Counted from the first letter of the stretch, positions 1 through 6,859 are shown. The stretch is DNA of 9,346 nt from JAAZBV01 sp964499695 (GCA_964499695.1 CAZCMD010000177.1:1-9346), one strand, 5' to 3'. Numbers and translations are program-made. Notes: generated by a model not told the origin, from the letters alone.

Positions 1-1235
1 CCGTTCACCTTGGTTTGATAGAAATGCTGTTTGTCCTTGGGAGCAGCCTGTTTCTACTGCCTGCCGGAAGAATCGGGGACATATATGGAAGAAAAAAGAT
101 GTATATTATTGGTTTTTGTATTTTTACATTAACCACACTCATGGCAGCAGGGGCATGGTCGATCAATACCTTTATCATTATCAGATTTCTTCAGGGCGCT
201 AGCTCCGCATTTGTTTTAAGTTCCGGTCTTGCCATTCTTACATCCATATTCCCCTCAGAGAAAAGAGGTCAGGTTTTGGGTTTATCTGTCGCAAGTGTAT
301 ATTGCGGGCTTTCCTTTGGCCCCACTGTGGGGGGATTAATAATATCACATATCGGGTGGAGATGGATATTTGCCATTACGGTCCCCTTCCAACTTATGGC
401 GATTCTCATTGCCACGAAGAGGATCAGTGGGGAATGGAGAGATGCAAAGGGAGAAAAGTTTGATTTTGCAGGGACAGCCATCTATATTTTCGCTCTCTCA
501 TTTTTAATATATGGGGCATCAAAACTTGAGACAAATCCTTTTGCCCTGTATTTCATGATAGCAGGGGGTATCGGCATAGCGATATTTCTTTTTGTGGAAT
601 ACCATATCAAATCGCCTCTGCTGGATGTGGGTCTTCTTATGTCAAACAGGGTATTTACCTTCAGCAATATAGCAACATTAATCAACTATTGTGCTTCATT
701 TGGAGTGAGCTTCTTTTTCAGCCTGTATCTGCAGGTAGTAAAAGGAATATCACCACAGCATGCAGGGTTGATATTGATATGCCAGCCTGTTGTACAGGCA
801 ATACTGTCACCCGTTGCAGGGCGTCTCGCAGATAAAAAATCTCCATCATTGATAGCAACCATCGGGATGATCATTACGGCTGCGGGTCTTTTTGTGGCTG
901 TCCTGGTAGATAAAGATACAGGGCTACCGCTTATCATCATAATGCTTGTTCTCTTAGGAACCGGGTTTGCATTTTTTGCTTCCCCTAACACGACAACAGT
1001 GATGAGCAGCGTACAGCCACGCCATTATGGAGTAGCATCCAGCCTGGTATCCACCATGAGAACAGTGGGTATGCTTTTCTGCATGACCATCATCACCTAT
1101 GTACTTTCATGGAAGATGGGTGAGAGTGCAATCTCGGTGCAGACACAGGATATGTTCCTATACTGTATGCATTTTTCATTTCTCCTGTTCAGCGGGATGA
1201 GTATTGTGGGTATTATCTTTTCAACAGCACGATGA
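1..1235 (+). CDS. MFS multidrug-type transporter, DHA2 (14-TM) family, 5' end missing
   Basis: Inner-membrane, proton-driven drug or metabolite exporter of the EmrB/QacA type; the substrate cannot be read from sequence. The reading frame is open to the window edge (first full codon at 3), so the TTG at 15 is unlikely to be the true start; about 40-50 residues including TM1 should lie upstream. Counting from the TTG, MFS motif A is GRIGDIYGRKK (residues 18-28) and motif C is GLSFGPTVGG (98-107), the antiporter signature. Hydrophobic segments follow at about 29-48, 52-79, 87-109, 115-134, 150-170, 177-197, 216-241 and five more to the C-terminus, consistent with 13 of 14 helices. The protein ends in a helix with almost no cytoplasmic tail. 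It points towards the minus-strand cluster that begins after 1380, so the two are convergent. Family assignment is firm; substrate is unknown. Confidence 0.9.
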   Translation, partial: VHLGLIEMLFVLGSSLFLLPAGRIGDIYGRKKMYIIGFCIFTLTTLMAAGAWSINTFIIIRFLQGASSAFVLSSGLAILTSIFPSEKRGQVLGLSVASVYCGLSFGPTVGGLIISHIGWRWIFAITVPFQLMAILIATKRISGEWRDAKGEKFDFAGTAIYIFALSFLIYGASKLETNPFALYFMIAGGIGIAIFLFVEYHIKSPLLDVGLLMSNRVFTFSNIATLINYCASFGVSFFFSLYLQVVKGISPQHAGLILICQPVVQAILSPVAGRLADKKSPSLIATIGMIITAAGLFVAVLVDKDTGLPLIIIMLVLLGTGFAFFASPNTTTVMSSVQPRHYGVASSLVSTMRTVGMLFCMTIITYVLSWKMGESAISVQTQDMFLYCMHFSFLLFSGMSIVGIIFSTAR

Positions 1236-1335
1236 TTATTTCAGGCTGATATGAAGCATACAATCTAGAATCTTTACCCTGTTAAATACTGAAAGGTAAG
1301 ATATAATTTTTTTACACTTTTTATATAACATGGTT

Positions 1336-1381
1336 AATCTTGAATCTTGAATTTTCAATTTTCAATCTATAATCTTGAATT
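1336..1381. repeat. short degenerate tandem repeat AATCTTGAAT / AATTTTCAAT
   Basis: The gap between the convergent MFS gene and the DUF3795 gene holds AATCTTGAAT at 1336-1345, an overlapping second copy starting at 1343 and a third at 1371, with AATTTTCAATTTTCAAT between them, which is close to an inverted version of the same unit. It carries no GC-rich hairpin, so it is not a clear terminator. It looks like slippage-generated simple sequence. Confidence 0.4.
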
Positions 1382-2059
1382 TTATGCCAAAGGAAACAGC
1401 TTACCCGATCTTGATTCCCCGCATCGTATGCATTCAGCGTCGTACCAGCTCATGGGTAACCCGCACTTTGGACAACGCCAGCGTTCTTCTTCGTTTTTAA
1501 CCCATTCCTTAACGCCCATCTCATGAATTTTTTTAAGGTTTGGAACATATTCTTTACGGTGCAGATACCCGCCCATATTAATTAAGAACGTAATACGATT
1601 ACAGGGTAACTCTTCACAATCAGAACAACGGGAATTTTTCTGTGTTTCAAGTGCGTGCAGCCTGATATTACACATCTGGCAATGGCCGGCAAGCTTGCCG
1701 CCGCTACAACAGCCATCGCAAACAAGGCCATTCATCCAGTTAGAAGGCGGAATACCCTTTTGTGCCTTTGCAGGCACGGATGAAGATATCTTTTGCCGCT
1801 TGATTTTCATCTGCTCATCCTCGCTGTGTGTGGCAAGGTAAGCGGGGCATGCCCCGCAATATATTCCGCATGCACCTGCAAGGTGTTCTTTAGCAGTGCC
1901 TGTCATCTCTGATTTTTTAATTACATCGCCATTCTGTTCCGAAGGCATTGCAGTATCTGCTAAGGCCAATGATGGAAAGCATGTACAACAGACAGCAGCG
2001 CCTGCTACCCCTTTAACAAACCTTCTTCTGGTTATTTTCTCATTATGACGGAAATCCAT
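1382..2059 (-). CDS. Tat-exported DUF3795 cysteine-rich protein with C-terminal zinc ribbon
   Basis: A 225-residue protein with an N-terminal twin-arginine signal: ITRRRFVKG at residues 9-17, then the hydrophobic VAGAAVCCTCFPSLALA, cleavage probable after ALA (about residue 34). The mature part opens with the DUF3795 signature CGIYCGACPAYLA (Cys64, 68, 71), then CDGCC (114, 117, 118), CQMC (127, 130), CSDC plus C153 (145, 148), and ends in a rubredoxin-like CPKC...CIRC ribbon (196, 199, 210, 213). That is 15 cysteines after the signal, fitting metal or Fe-S binding; DUF3795 has no established reaction. The ATG at 2059 is chosen because it starts exactly before the Tat signal and has a G-rich Shine-Dalgarno about 7 nt upstream; the longer frame to 2224 only overlaps the dehydrogenase gene. 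It lies 28 bp downstream of the dehydrogenase, probably in one operon. Tat export suggests it folds with its cofactor in the cytoplasm before export. Confidence 0.87.
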   Translation of the reverse strand: MDFRHNEKITRRRFVKGVAGAAVCCTCFPSLALADTAMPSEQNGDVIKKSEMTGTAKEHLAGACGIYCGACPAYLATHSEDEQMKIKRQKISSSVPAKAQKGIPPSNWMNGLVCDGCCSGGKLAGHCQMCNIRLHALETQKNSRCSDCEELPCNRITFLINMGGYLHRKEYVPNLKKIHEMGVKEWVKNEEERWRCPKCGLPMSWYDAECIRCGESRSGKLFPLA

Positions 2060-2087
2060 ATTTGCCCCCGTTTTTTTGATGTCTATC

Positions 2088-2855
2088 TTACCAGGCTGTC
2101 CAGCCCCCGTCAATGACCATCTCTGCGCCTGTGACCATCCTGGACTCGTCAGATGCGAGATACAGTACGCCATAGGCAATGTCGATCGGTTTTCCAAGGG
2201 TGCCGATCGGATGGGCCTTTTCAACGGTTTCCCTGATAACCTGATCCTTCAGCATGCCGGCTATCATTGGCGTTTCCATAGCACCGGGATGGATTGAGTT
2301 AACACGGATGTTATAGTTACGCCCTGCCTTTGAACATTCAAGGGCTGCCGCCTTGGTAAATGCCCTTACACCCCCTTTAGCAGCACAATATGCACTGGTG
2401 CTGTCTACAGTGCCTACAATACCGACAACAGAGGAGATATTGATAATTGATCCGCCCCTGCTCTTTTTCATGGCCCTGATGCCATGTTTTGTGCCCAGAA
2501 AGACACCGTCCAAACAGATACTCATCAATCTTCGCCACTCTTCAAGCGGTGTGTCCTCAAGCTCCTTCACATATTGAATCCCGGCATTATTAACAAGGAC
2601 ATCCAGTTTTTTAAATTCTGAGAGGGTTTTTGCCATTGCGTCCTCCCAGTCTGTTTCATCAGCCACATCGAGTTTTACAAATATGGCTTTTCCGCCCTCC
2701 TGTCGAATGTTTGCTACTACCTCCTGCCCCTTTTTTTCATTGATGTCTGCGACAACAATGGCAGCGCCCTCTTTTGCAAGTAACAATGCGCTCGCTTCAC
2801 CAAGTCCGCTTGCTGCGCCTGTGATAAGGGCTGTTTTACCTTTAACACGGCCCAT
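2088..2855 (-). CDS. short-chain dehydrogenase/reductase (classical SDR, NAD-type)
   Basis: A 255-residue Rossmann-fold oxidoreductase, normal length for classical SDRs. The cofactor motif TGAASGLG is at residues 12-19, Asp37 at the end of the second strand favours NAD(H) over NADP(H), NNAG is at 89-92, the catalytic Ser is in NISS (Ser142), the YxxxK motif is Tyr156-Lys160, and PG is at 190-191. The C-terminus VTGAEMVIDGGWTAW is typical. The position normally holding the tetrad Asn (V-N-L-x-G-x-F) reads I-C-L-D-G-V-F, so Cys114 replaces Asn (codon TGT). Substrate is unknown: 3-oxoacyl, hydroxysteroid-like and cyclic-alcohol dehydrogenases all look similar. The start at 2855 is supported by AAGGAGG about 6 nt upstream. 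It sits between the C_GCAxxG protein (105 bp upstream) and the Tat DUF3795 protein (28 bp downstream) on the same strand. Confidence 0.93.
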   Translation of the reverse strand: MGRVKGKTALITGAASGLGEASALLLAKEGAAIVVADINEKKGQEVVANIRQEGGKAIFVKLDVADETDWEDAMAKTLSEFKKLDVLVNNAGIQYVKELEDTPLEEWRRLMSICLDGVFLGTKHGIRAMKKSRGGSIINISSVVGIVGTVDSTSAYCAAKGGVRAFTKAAALECSKAGRNYNIRVNSIHPGAMETPMIAGMLKDQVIRETVEKAHPIGTLGKPIDIAYGVLYLASDESRMVTGAEMVIDGGWTAW

Positions 2856-2960
2856 TTTTAACCTCCTTGTCTCATTTCAGATAAATTCTGTATTACTAAT
2901 CCGGTATATCAAGCTTACCTCATTTTTACCGTTTCGACCATGCCGGAGGCGGAAAAGTAA

Positions 2961-3464
2961 TTACGAACTGATTTGATTATCTCTCCTGCTGATGATTTCA
3001 GCAACCCATCCCGACACCCTGCTCATCTTTTCAGTGCATTTTTGCCTTGCCTCTGGTGTATCTTTGAATGATTGAAACTGGACAGGGTCACTAAAGTCAA
3101 AACCGGTAAGTTCACAACAGTTTGTTGTATGATACTCATCAATAAAACGGTCTATGAGTTCCATTGCCGGATTAACTGCTTCTTCCTTCGTCTCAGTGCC
3201 ATTATCCTGTTTACGCGGCCCATATTTCATACCAAGAACGATCAACCCGCCTGATATTGCCCCACAGGTCAGACATCGTTTTGAACCGCCGGCAAAAAAG
3301 GAAGCTGCCATTAAAACCTGATCATTTGCGATCCCTAATATCTCCATAAGTGTCCCGGCTACAACCTGTGCGCATCCATGAAATTCAGGGCCATAAGCTG
3401 CTGCCAGCTCCTGGGCAATTTTTTTTAACTGTTCCGGATATTTTGTGATTCTCATTTCAGTCAT
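2961..3464 (-). CDS. C_GCAxxG_C_C family putative redox-active protein
   Basis: A 167-residue soluble protein with no signal peptide or membrane segment. It carries the family pattern: Cys31 in FHGCAQVV, CGAISG at 67-72 (with Cys64 just before), the pair Cys116-Cys117 in TTNCCELTGFDF, and Cys143. The family (Pfam C_GCAxxG_C_C) is predicted to be redox-active because of its invariant cysteines and is often found beside transporters or oxidoreductases in anaerobes; no reaction is established. The ATG at 3464 is preferred over one 23 codons upstream (3533) because GGAGGT sits about 6 nt before it and the family N-terminus begins near there. It is the first intact gene of the minus-strand cluster and is followed by the SDR after 105 bp. 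Upstream lies the remnant at 3630-3848 on the same strand. Confidence 0.88.
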   Translation of the reverse strand: MTEMRITKYPEQLKKIAQELAAAYGPEFHGCAQVVAGTLMEILGIANDQVLMAASFFAGGSKRCLTCGAISGGLIVLGMKYGPRKQDNGTETKEEAVNPAMELIDRFIDEYHTTNCCELTGFDFSDPVQFQSFKDTPEARQKCTEKMSRVSGWVAEIISRRDNQISS

Positions 3465-3629
3465 AAAAATACCTCCAATAGTTTTTAAATTGATAGATGT
3501 ATCGAAAGGGAAAGTGAACCCTATTTCATCCAATTGCCCTTTTTAAAGCAAATGAAAACCAGCGGGGCAGAAAGCTGAAGGTTGATGGTTGACCACTCAC
3601 ATCAAAAAACTACAGTTTTTGGATGCCCA

Positions 3630-3848
3630 CTATCTTATACCCGCCTCACTGTAATTTATACTCACGCCACTGGCCTTAACAACGAGGTTCAAGCCTCCCA
3701 TACCGTCCGGATTCTCTTCACCTTTCATCTTTCCCGAAAGAACATCTTTTGATATTTCCGCTATATCGTCGATCCTCTGTTTTGTTTCACCATTCTTTCC
3801 GAAATAGTGGCCCGGATAGCCCGAATATAAAAGTCTTTTAAAAAAATG
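3630..3848 (-). pseudogene. C-terminal remnant of a metallo-beta-lactamase-fold-like protein
   Basis: The minus strand has a 72-codon open stretch bounded by a stop at 3849-3851 and ending at a TAG (3630-3632). It has no plausible start before the conserved-looking part. It reads SGYPGHYFGKNGET, then IDDIAEISKDVLSGKMKGEE, then GGLNLVVKASGVSINYSEAGIR. A PGH motif followed by a helix, an 'SGKMKGEE'-type turn and a final beta strand resembles the C-terminal end of MBL-fold hydrolases; this is from memory and is the least certain part. Codon-like composition and a clean stop argue for real but decayed coding sequence. The direct repeat GAATATAAAAG occurs at 3823-3833, inside its 5' end, and again at 3864-3874, possibly marking the deletion junction. 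It may once have headed the redox cluster downstream. Confidence 0.55.
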
Positions 3849-3931
3849 CTATTTCTAAATAGAGAATATAAAAGACTGGAAATTGAAAGTAAATGCAATT
3901 ATAATTTAATAATTAAATAGCCTCCTGTTTA

Positions 3932-3960
3932 TTGAACTTCTGCTGAAAGGGTCATATCTA
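3932..3960 (+). promoter_or_regulatory. possible sigma-70 promoter for the isoaspartyl methyltransferase gene
   Basis: TTGAAC (3932-3937), a 17-nt spacer and TATCTA (3955-3960) lie in the AT-rich intergenic stretch before the gene at 4079. This would give an untranslated leader of about 110 nt. The -10 match is only moderate and chance matches are common in AT-rich DNA. The rest of 3849-4078 shows no coding sequence. Confidence 0.35.
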
Positions 3961-4078
3961 CCTATAAAAATGATTCACCTGTTGTTTCTGATTAATTGTT
4001 AAACTTCTGTGACAAAATTTAGCGCTGTAAACTTTTCGATTTTTCCATAAACCGTTTGATCATCGAAGGAGGGATTAT

Positions 4079-4822
4079 ATGGCTAAAAATAAAAGTATCA
4101 GGAGCATGATTGCCATACTGAAATTCATGTTCTTCCTTTATTTTTTTATTACCCTGGCAGTCAACAATGCCTGTGCAAAGGAAACATTTGAAATGAAACG
4201 TAACAGGATGGTAGAAAACCAGATCATTGCCCGCGGGGTCAAAGACGCGCATGTTTTAAGCGCAATGAAAAAGGTTGAAAGGCACCTGTTTGTACCTGAG
4301 GATTATGTCAAATTTGCCTATAATGACACGCCTCTCTCCATAGGATACAACCAGACCATCTCACAACCCTATATAGTTGCCTATATGACAGAGATACTTG
4401 AGCTTAAGCCTTCTGACAGGGTGCTTGAAATAGGAACAGGGTCAGGGTACCAGGCAGCAATACTGGCTGAGATAGTGAAATCGGTATACACCATAGAGAT
4501 AGTCACCCAGTTAGGTGAACGTGCCGGGAAATTATTAAAGGATCTGGGGTATAAAAACATTGAGGTCAAGATTGGCGATGGCTACAAAGGCTGGATCGAA
4601 CACGCCCCATTCGATGCAATCATTGTCACCTGTTCTCCAACCAATATCCCGGCCCCGCTTGAAGAACAGCTCGCTGAAGGGGGAAGAATGATTATCCCGG
4701 TGGGGGAAAGATATGTACAGCAACTGGTTTACCTGGTTAAAAAAGAGGGCAAACTCACCCGTATGAAAGTGATGCCTGTATCCTTTGTCCCTATGGTTGA
4801 TGAAAAAGGGGAAACATATTAA
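4079..4822 (+). CDS. pcm: protein-L-isoaspartate O-methyltransferase with signal peptide
   Basis: Repairs damaged proteins by transferring a methyl group from S-adenosylmethionine to L-isoaspartyl residues. The protein has 247 residues, about 30 more than usual. The extra part is an N-terminal leader: KNKSIRSM, a hydrophobic run IAILKFMFFLYFFITLAV, then NNACA with an A-x-A cleavage site near residue 33, pointing to Sec export or membrane anchoring. The catalytic domain follows: MVENQIIARGV (44-54), HLFVPEDY (69-76), YNQTISQPYIVAYM with the active-site TISQP (93-97), SAM motif I VLEIGTGSGYQAA (115-127), and the C-terminal GGRMIIPVGE (201-210). All the hallmark motifs are present. The start is fixed by AAGGAGGG 5 nt upstream of the ATG. 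It stands alone between divergent and convergent neighbours. The odd point is location: the cofactor is made in the cytoplasm, while the leader suggests the periplasm or the membrane face. Confidence 0.95.
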   Translation: MAKNKSIRSMIAILKFMFFLYFFITLAVNNACAKETFEMKRNRMVENQIIARGVKDAHVLSAMKKVERHLFVPEDYVKFAYNDTPLSIGYNQTISQPYIVAYMTEILELKPSDRVLEIGTGSGYQAAILAEIVKSVYTIEIVTQLGERAGKLLKDLGYKNIEVKIGDGYKGWIEHAPFDAIIVTCSPTNIPAPLEEQLAEGGRMIIPVGERYVQQLVYLVKKEGKLTRMKVMPVSFVPMVDEKGETY

Positions 4823-5023
4823 TGTTTCATAATAATTCATATTGCTTATATGACCCCACTTTTATTTTATAATCAACCAAGATGGTTCTGAATCAGGATA
4901 TACTTGATTCAAGATGGTAGCGGCAGGCAGTAAACACATCCATAAGATTATTGATCAGGATGAATTTAAAAATAAAGGAATCGGCCAGAGGCTTAAATGC
5001 CCCCAGCAAAATAAAACATATAA

Positions 5024-5212
5024 TTATGCAGCCTTCTTCATCAGGTTCTTACGCCACATACGATATAGCTTGTGATCATCCTGTATATGTATGACATGGA
5101 CACAATGATTGCCGCTAAAGCCCATCATCATAATATTTCCCTGCCCTTCATATATTGTTTCATCACAGATTTCGCAAATTGCTATTTTATTGTGATAATT
5201 AATATGACTCAT
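5024..5212 (-). CDS. small Cys/His-rich protein of unknown function (62 aa)
   Basis: I do not recognise this family. The 62-residue product contains CEIC (Cys13, Cys16) and, after a GQGNIMMMGFSG linker, HCVHVIH (His36, Cys37, His39, His42), so one zinc-finger-like metal site is plausible. The C-terminus is basic (RMWRKNLMKKAA). Coding is supported by a strong Shine-Dalgarno, AAAGGAGG, 6 nt before the ATG at 5212. It lies downstream of the cold-shock gene on the same strand but past that gene's terminator, so it is either independently transcribed or reached by readthrough. A reverse-strand frame over the same DNA has no comparable ribosome-binding site. Confidence 0.68.
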   Translation of the reverse strand: MSHINYHNKIAICEICDETIYEGQGNIMMMGFSGNHCVHVIHIQDDHKLYRMWRKNLMKKAA

Positions 5213-5258
5213 GTACTGCCTCCTTTCTTAATATAGATTCATGCTAATCTTAATGCAT

Positions 5259-5297
5259 AAAAAAAAGGGCGTTTCATATACTTTATGGAACGCCCTT
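5259..5297 (-). terminator. rho-independent terminator of the cold-shock gene
   Basis: AAGGGCGTT (5265-5273) pairs with AACGCCCTT (5289-5297), and the stem continues inward through a G-U pair to about 13 bp with a loop of about 7 nt. On the minus strand it is followed by a run of U from the A tract at 5259-5266. It lies about 25 bp past the stop codon of the cold-shock gene. Confidence 0.9.
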
Positions 5298-5321
5298 CAT
5301 AATCAATTTTCAATAAAGGTT

Positions 5322-5522
5322 TTAAGCAATTTTAACGTTTATTGCAGATGGACCTTTCGGGCCATTTTCAATATCAAAAGTTACATGCGCGCCTTCATCG
5401 AGGCTCTTGAACCCGTTAGATACTATCCCCGAGTGATGAACAAATACATCCGTACCATTTTCCTGTTCGATAAAGCCAAAACCTTTTTTATCATTGAACC
5501 ATTTTACTGTACCATTAACCAT
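5322..5522 (-). CDS. cold-shock domain protein (CspA family)
   Basis: A 66-residue single cold-shock domain, the family's standard size, acting as a cytoplasmic RNA/ssDNA chaperone. RNP1 is KGFGFI (residues 13-18) and RNP2 is VFVHH (26-30); the opening MVNGTVKWFN and the GPSAINVKIA ending are typical. The start at 5522 has AGGAGG about 8 nt upstream. A plausible promoter about 120 bp upstream gives a long leader, as is usual in cold-induced members, and a strong hairpin terminator follows the gene. Which paralogue this is (csp A to G) cannot be told, and cold induction itself is not visible in the sequence. Confidence 0.97.
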   Translation of the reverse strand: MVNGTVKWFNDKKGFGFIEQENGTDVFVHHSGIVSNGFKSLDEGAHVTFDIENGPKGPSAINVKIA

Positions 5523-5640
5523 AATGACATCCTCCTTCCATATTAAATTTCACGTTTCTATACAAAGGATGCCACTTTATAAAGTCCTACCCTATGAACG
5601 AAACAGGTCTGCAATGAAGCAGAACCATTTTGATTTGCGT

Positions 5641-5669
5641 AATGTATACTACATGAAAAACAAAATCAA
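5641..5669 (-). promoter_or_regulatory. probable sigma-70 promoter of the cold-shock gene
   Basis: Read on the minus strand: TTGATT (5669-5664), 17-nt spacer, TACATT (5646-5641). Transcription would start near 5634, leaving about 110 nt of leader before the ATG at 5522. The leader contains the perfect palindrome ACTTTATAAAGT at 5574-5585. The AT-rich block immediately upstream could act as an UP element. Confidence 0.45.
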
Positions 5670-5680
5670 GGTATTTTATT

Positions 5681-5880
5681 ATTAAAATTTATTTTTTTTA
5701 TTATTAATTTAATTATTTTTAATAATTTCAATATAAAGTTCTATAAAAAATAAAATAACTTGACTTAAATTACTTATTTTAATATTTTTGTTCTTAAAAT
5801 AATTTTAATATTTTAATTAAGTTAATTTAATCTATAAATAATATATTAAATTAACTTAACATATATTAAGCATTATTATA
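5681..5880. other. extremely AT-rich intergenic block
   Basis: By direct count only 15 of 200 bases are G or C (7.5%), while flanking genes are near 40%. No credible reading frame crosses it. It contains repeated TTTTAATATTTT words (near 5778 and 5803), an A-tract/T-tract rich stretch and the inverted repeat listed separately. A weak TTGACT (5760-5765) with TATTTT 17 nt later could be a plus-strand promoter. From 5881 to about 6110 the composition recovers but I see no gene. Confidence 0.8.
5817..5859. repeat. perfect 15-bp inverted repeat
   Basis: TTAAGTTAATTTAAT (5817-5831) and ATTAAATTAACTTAA (5845-5859) are exact reverse complements separated by 13 nt. Only one pair per arm is G-C, so as RNA it would be weak. 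As DNA it could be a dimeric protein-binding site or the relic of a mobile element end. Confidence 0.75.
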
Positions 5881-6217
5881 CGCAATTTAGTATTTTTATA
5901 TAACTGGAATAAAAGGGATAATAAGAAGGCACACCCTGACTCACACCAGCCTGTTTATTGTCATTCAATAATAATTCATTCCATTATTTCCGGTCCGGTA
6001 TCAATCTTTTTATCTTTTCACTCTACTTGAAAGATAGAATTTTTAAGCAACTTATTATTCAGACTAACATCATAAACCCGGAGAAAACAGTGATCGACTG
6101 TCTAAATAATTTAATTTTAAGGTATTTATTATTTCAAATATAAGAAACATAAGAAAAAAAGATTTTACACATAATGGTGTAATAGTTCTTCGCTCCGGCC
6201 ACAGGGATATCCGCAAG

Positions 6218-6754
6218 TTGAAGAATATCTATAAACCGGCTTTACACGGTTTTAGGATATGGCCTTCAAGCTGGCTATTGTTGGATTATTTCATGCGAAA
6301 CAGGTTTAAACCGGATTTACGTATTCTTGAGATTGGATGCGGCTGGGGAATAGCAGGCATATCCTGTGTAAAAAATTTTAATTCCGTGGTTACATGTATT
6401 GACAGAGATCCGGCTGTTTTTCCATATGTGCATCTCCATGCGAAAATCAATGGTGTACATGTTACAACCATCCGGTCTGACTTTGATGACCTTGGAGAAA
6501 GTTTTTTAGAGAAGGCAGATATCATTATAGGCTCTGATATCTGCTTCTGGGACGATATGGTTGACATCATTACAGCTCTGATTCTCAGGGCATTGAAATC
6601 CGGGGTAAAGAAAGTAATAATAGCTGACCCGGGAAGGTTTCCATTCGAAAGAATGGGAGAATATTTTTTAAAAGACGGAAGAGGGAAACTTATAGACTGG
6701 GACATAACTCACCCTTATGATATCCAGGGTCGGATACTAACAGTAACAGCATGA
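6218..6754 (+). CDS. class I SAM-dependent methyltransferase, true start uncertain
   Basis: A Rossmann-fold methyltransferase; substrate unknown. From the TTG at 6218 it is 178 residues: LHGFRIWPSSWLLLDYF (9-25), SAM motif I ILEIGCGWGIAG (36-47), the acidic residue ending strand 2 in CIDRD (60-64), GSDICFWDDMVD (105-116) and IIADPGRFPFE (134-144). The domain order resembles the Methyltransf_16/METTL-like class. The same frame is open upstream to a stop at 6107-6109, and the part just before the TTG (VIVLRSGHRDIRK) looks like genuine protein of this family, so the TTG is probably too short a start. No ATG, GTG or TTG exists in that extension; an ATT at 6128 preceded by AAGG at 6119-6122 is the best alternative. 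Either a rare start codon is used or the 5' end is damaged. It is convergent with the radical SAM gene. Confidence 0.82.
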   Translation: MKNIYKPALHGFRIWPSSWLLLDYFMRNRFKPDLRILEIGCGWGIAGISCVKNFNSVVTCIDRDPAVFPYVHLHAKINGVHVTTIRSDFDDLGESFLEKADIIIGSDICFWDDMVDIITALILRALKSGVKKVIIADPGRFPFERMGEYFLKDGRGKLIDWDITHPYDIQGRILTVTA

Positions 6755-6859
6755 TACCCCTGATATTACTATTAATGTATGCCGGCACCCGGATTTGGTG
6801 ACCATATCGCACAAACCGCTTACATCCCAGGTGAAAGAGTCTGCCCGGGCTGTATTCAA

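Noticed and set aside
1272..1312. TTTACC/GGTAAG pairing followed by T7 after the MFS gene
   Set aside because: The stem is only about 6 bp with a 16-nt loop and low G+C, so it is too weak to call a terminator.
2060..2224. Upstream extension of the DUF3795 reading frame to an ATG at 2224
   Set aside because: It would overlap the SDR gene by over 130 bases and would place the Tat signal internally; the ATG at 2059 has its own ribosome-binding site.
3605..3620. AAAAAC-TACA-GTTTTT hairpin
   Set aside because: The stem is almost all A-T with a single C-G pair, has no U tract beyond the stem, and is expected by chance.
4914..5080. About 53-codon plus-strand frame (starts MVAAGSKHIHKIIDQ) between pcm and the small Cys/His gene
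   Set aside because: No good ribosome-binding site, and it overlaps the antisense small gene, which has one. The 9-bp repeat CAAGATGGT (4878, 4910) is probably chance.
5958..6143. 61-codon plus-strand open frame before the methyltransferase
   Set aside because: No convincing ribosome-binding site or recognisable motif, AT-driven composition (Ile/Leu/Asn/Phe), and a different frame from the methyltransferase.
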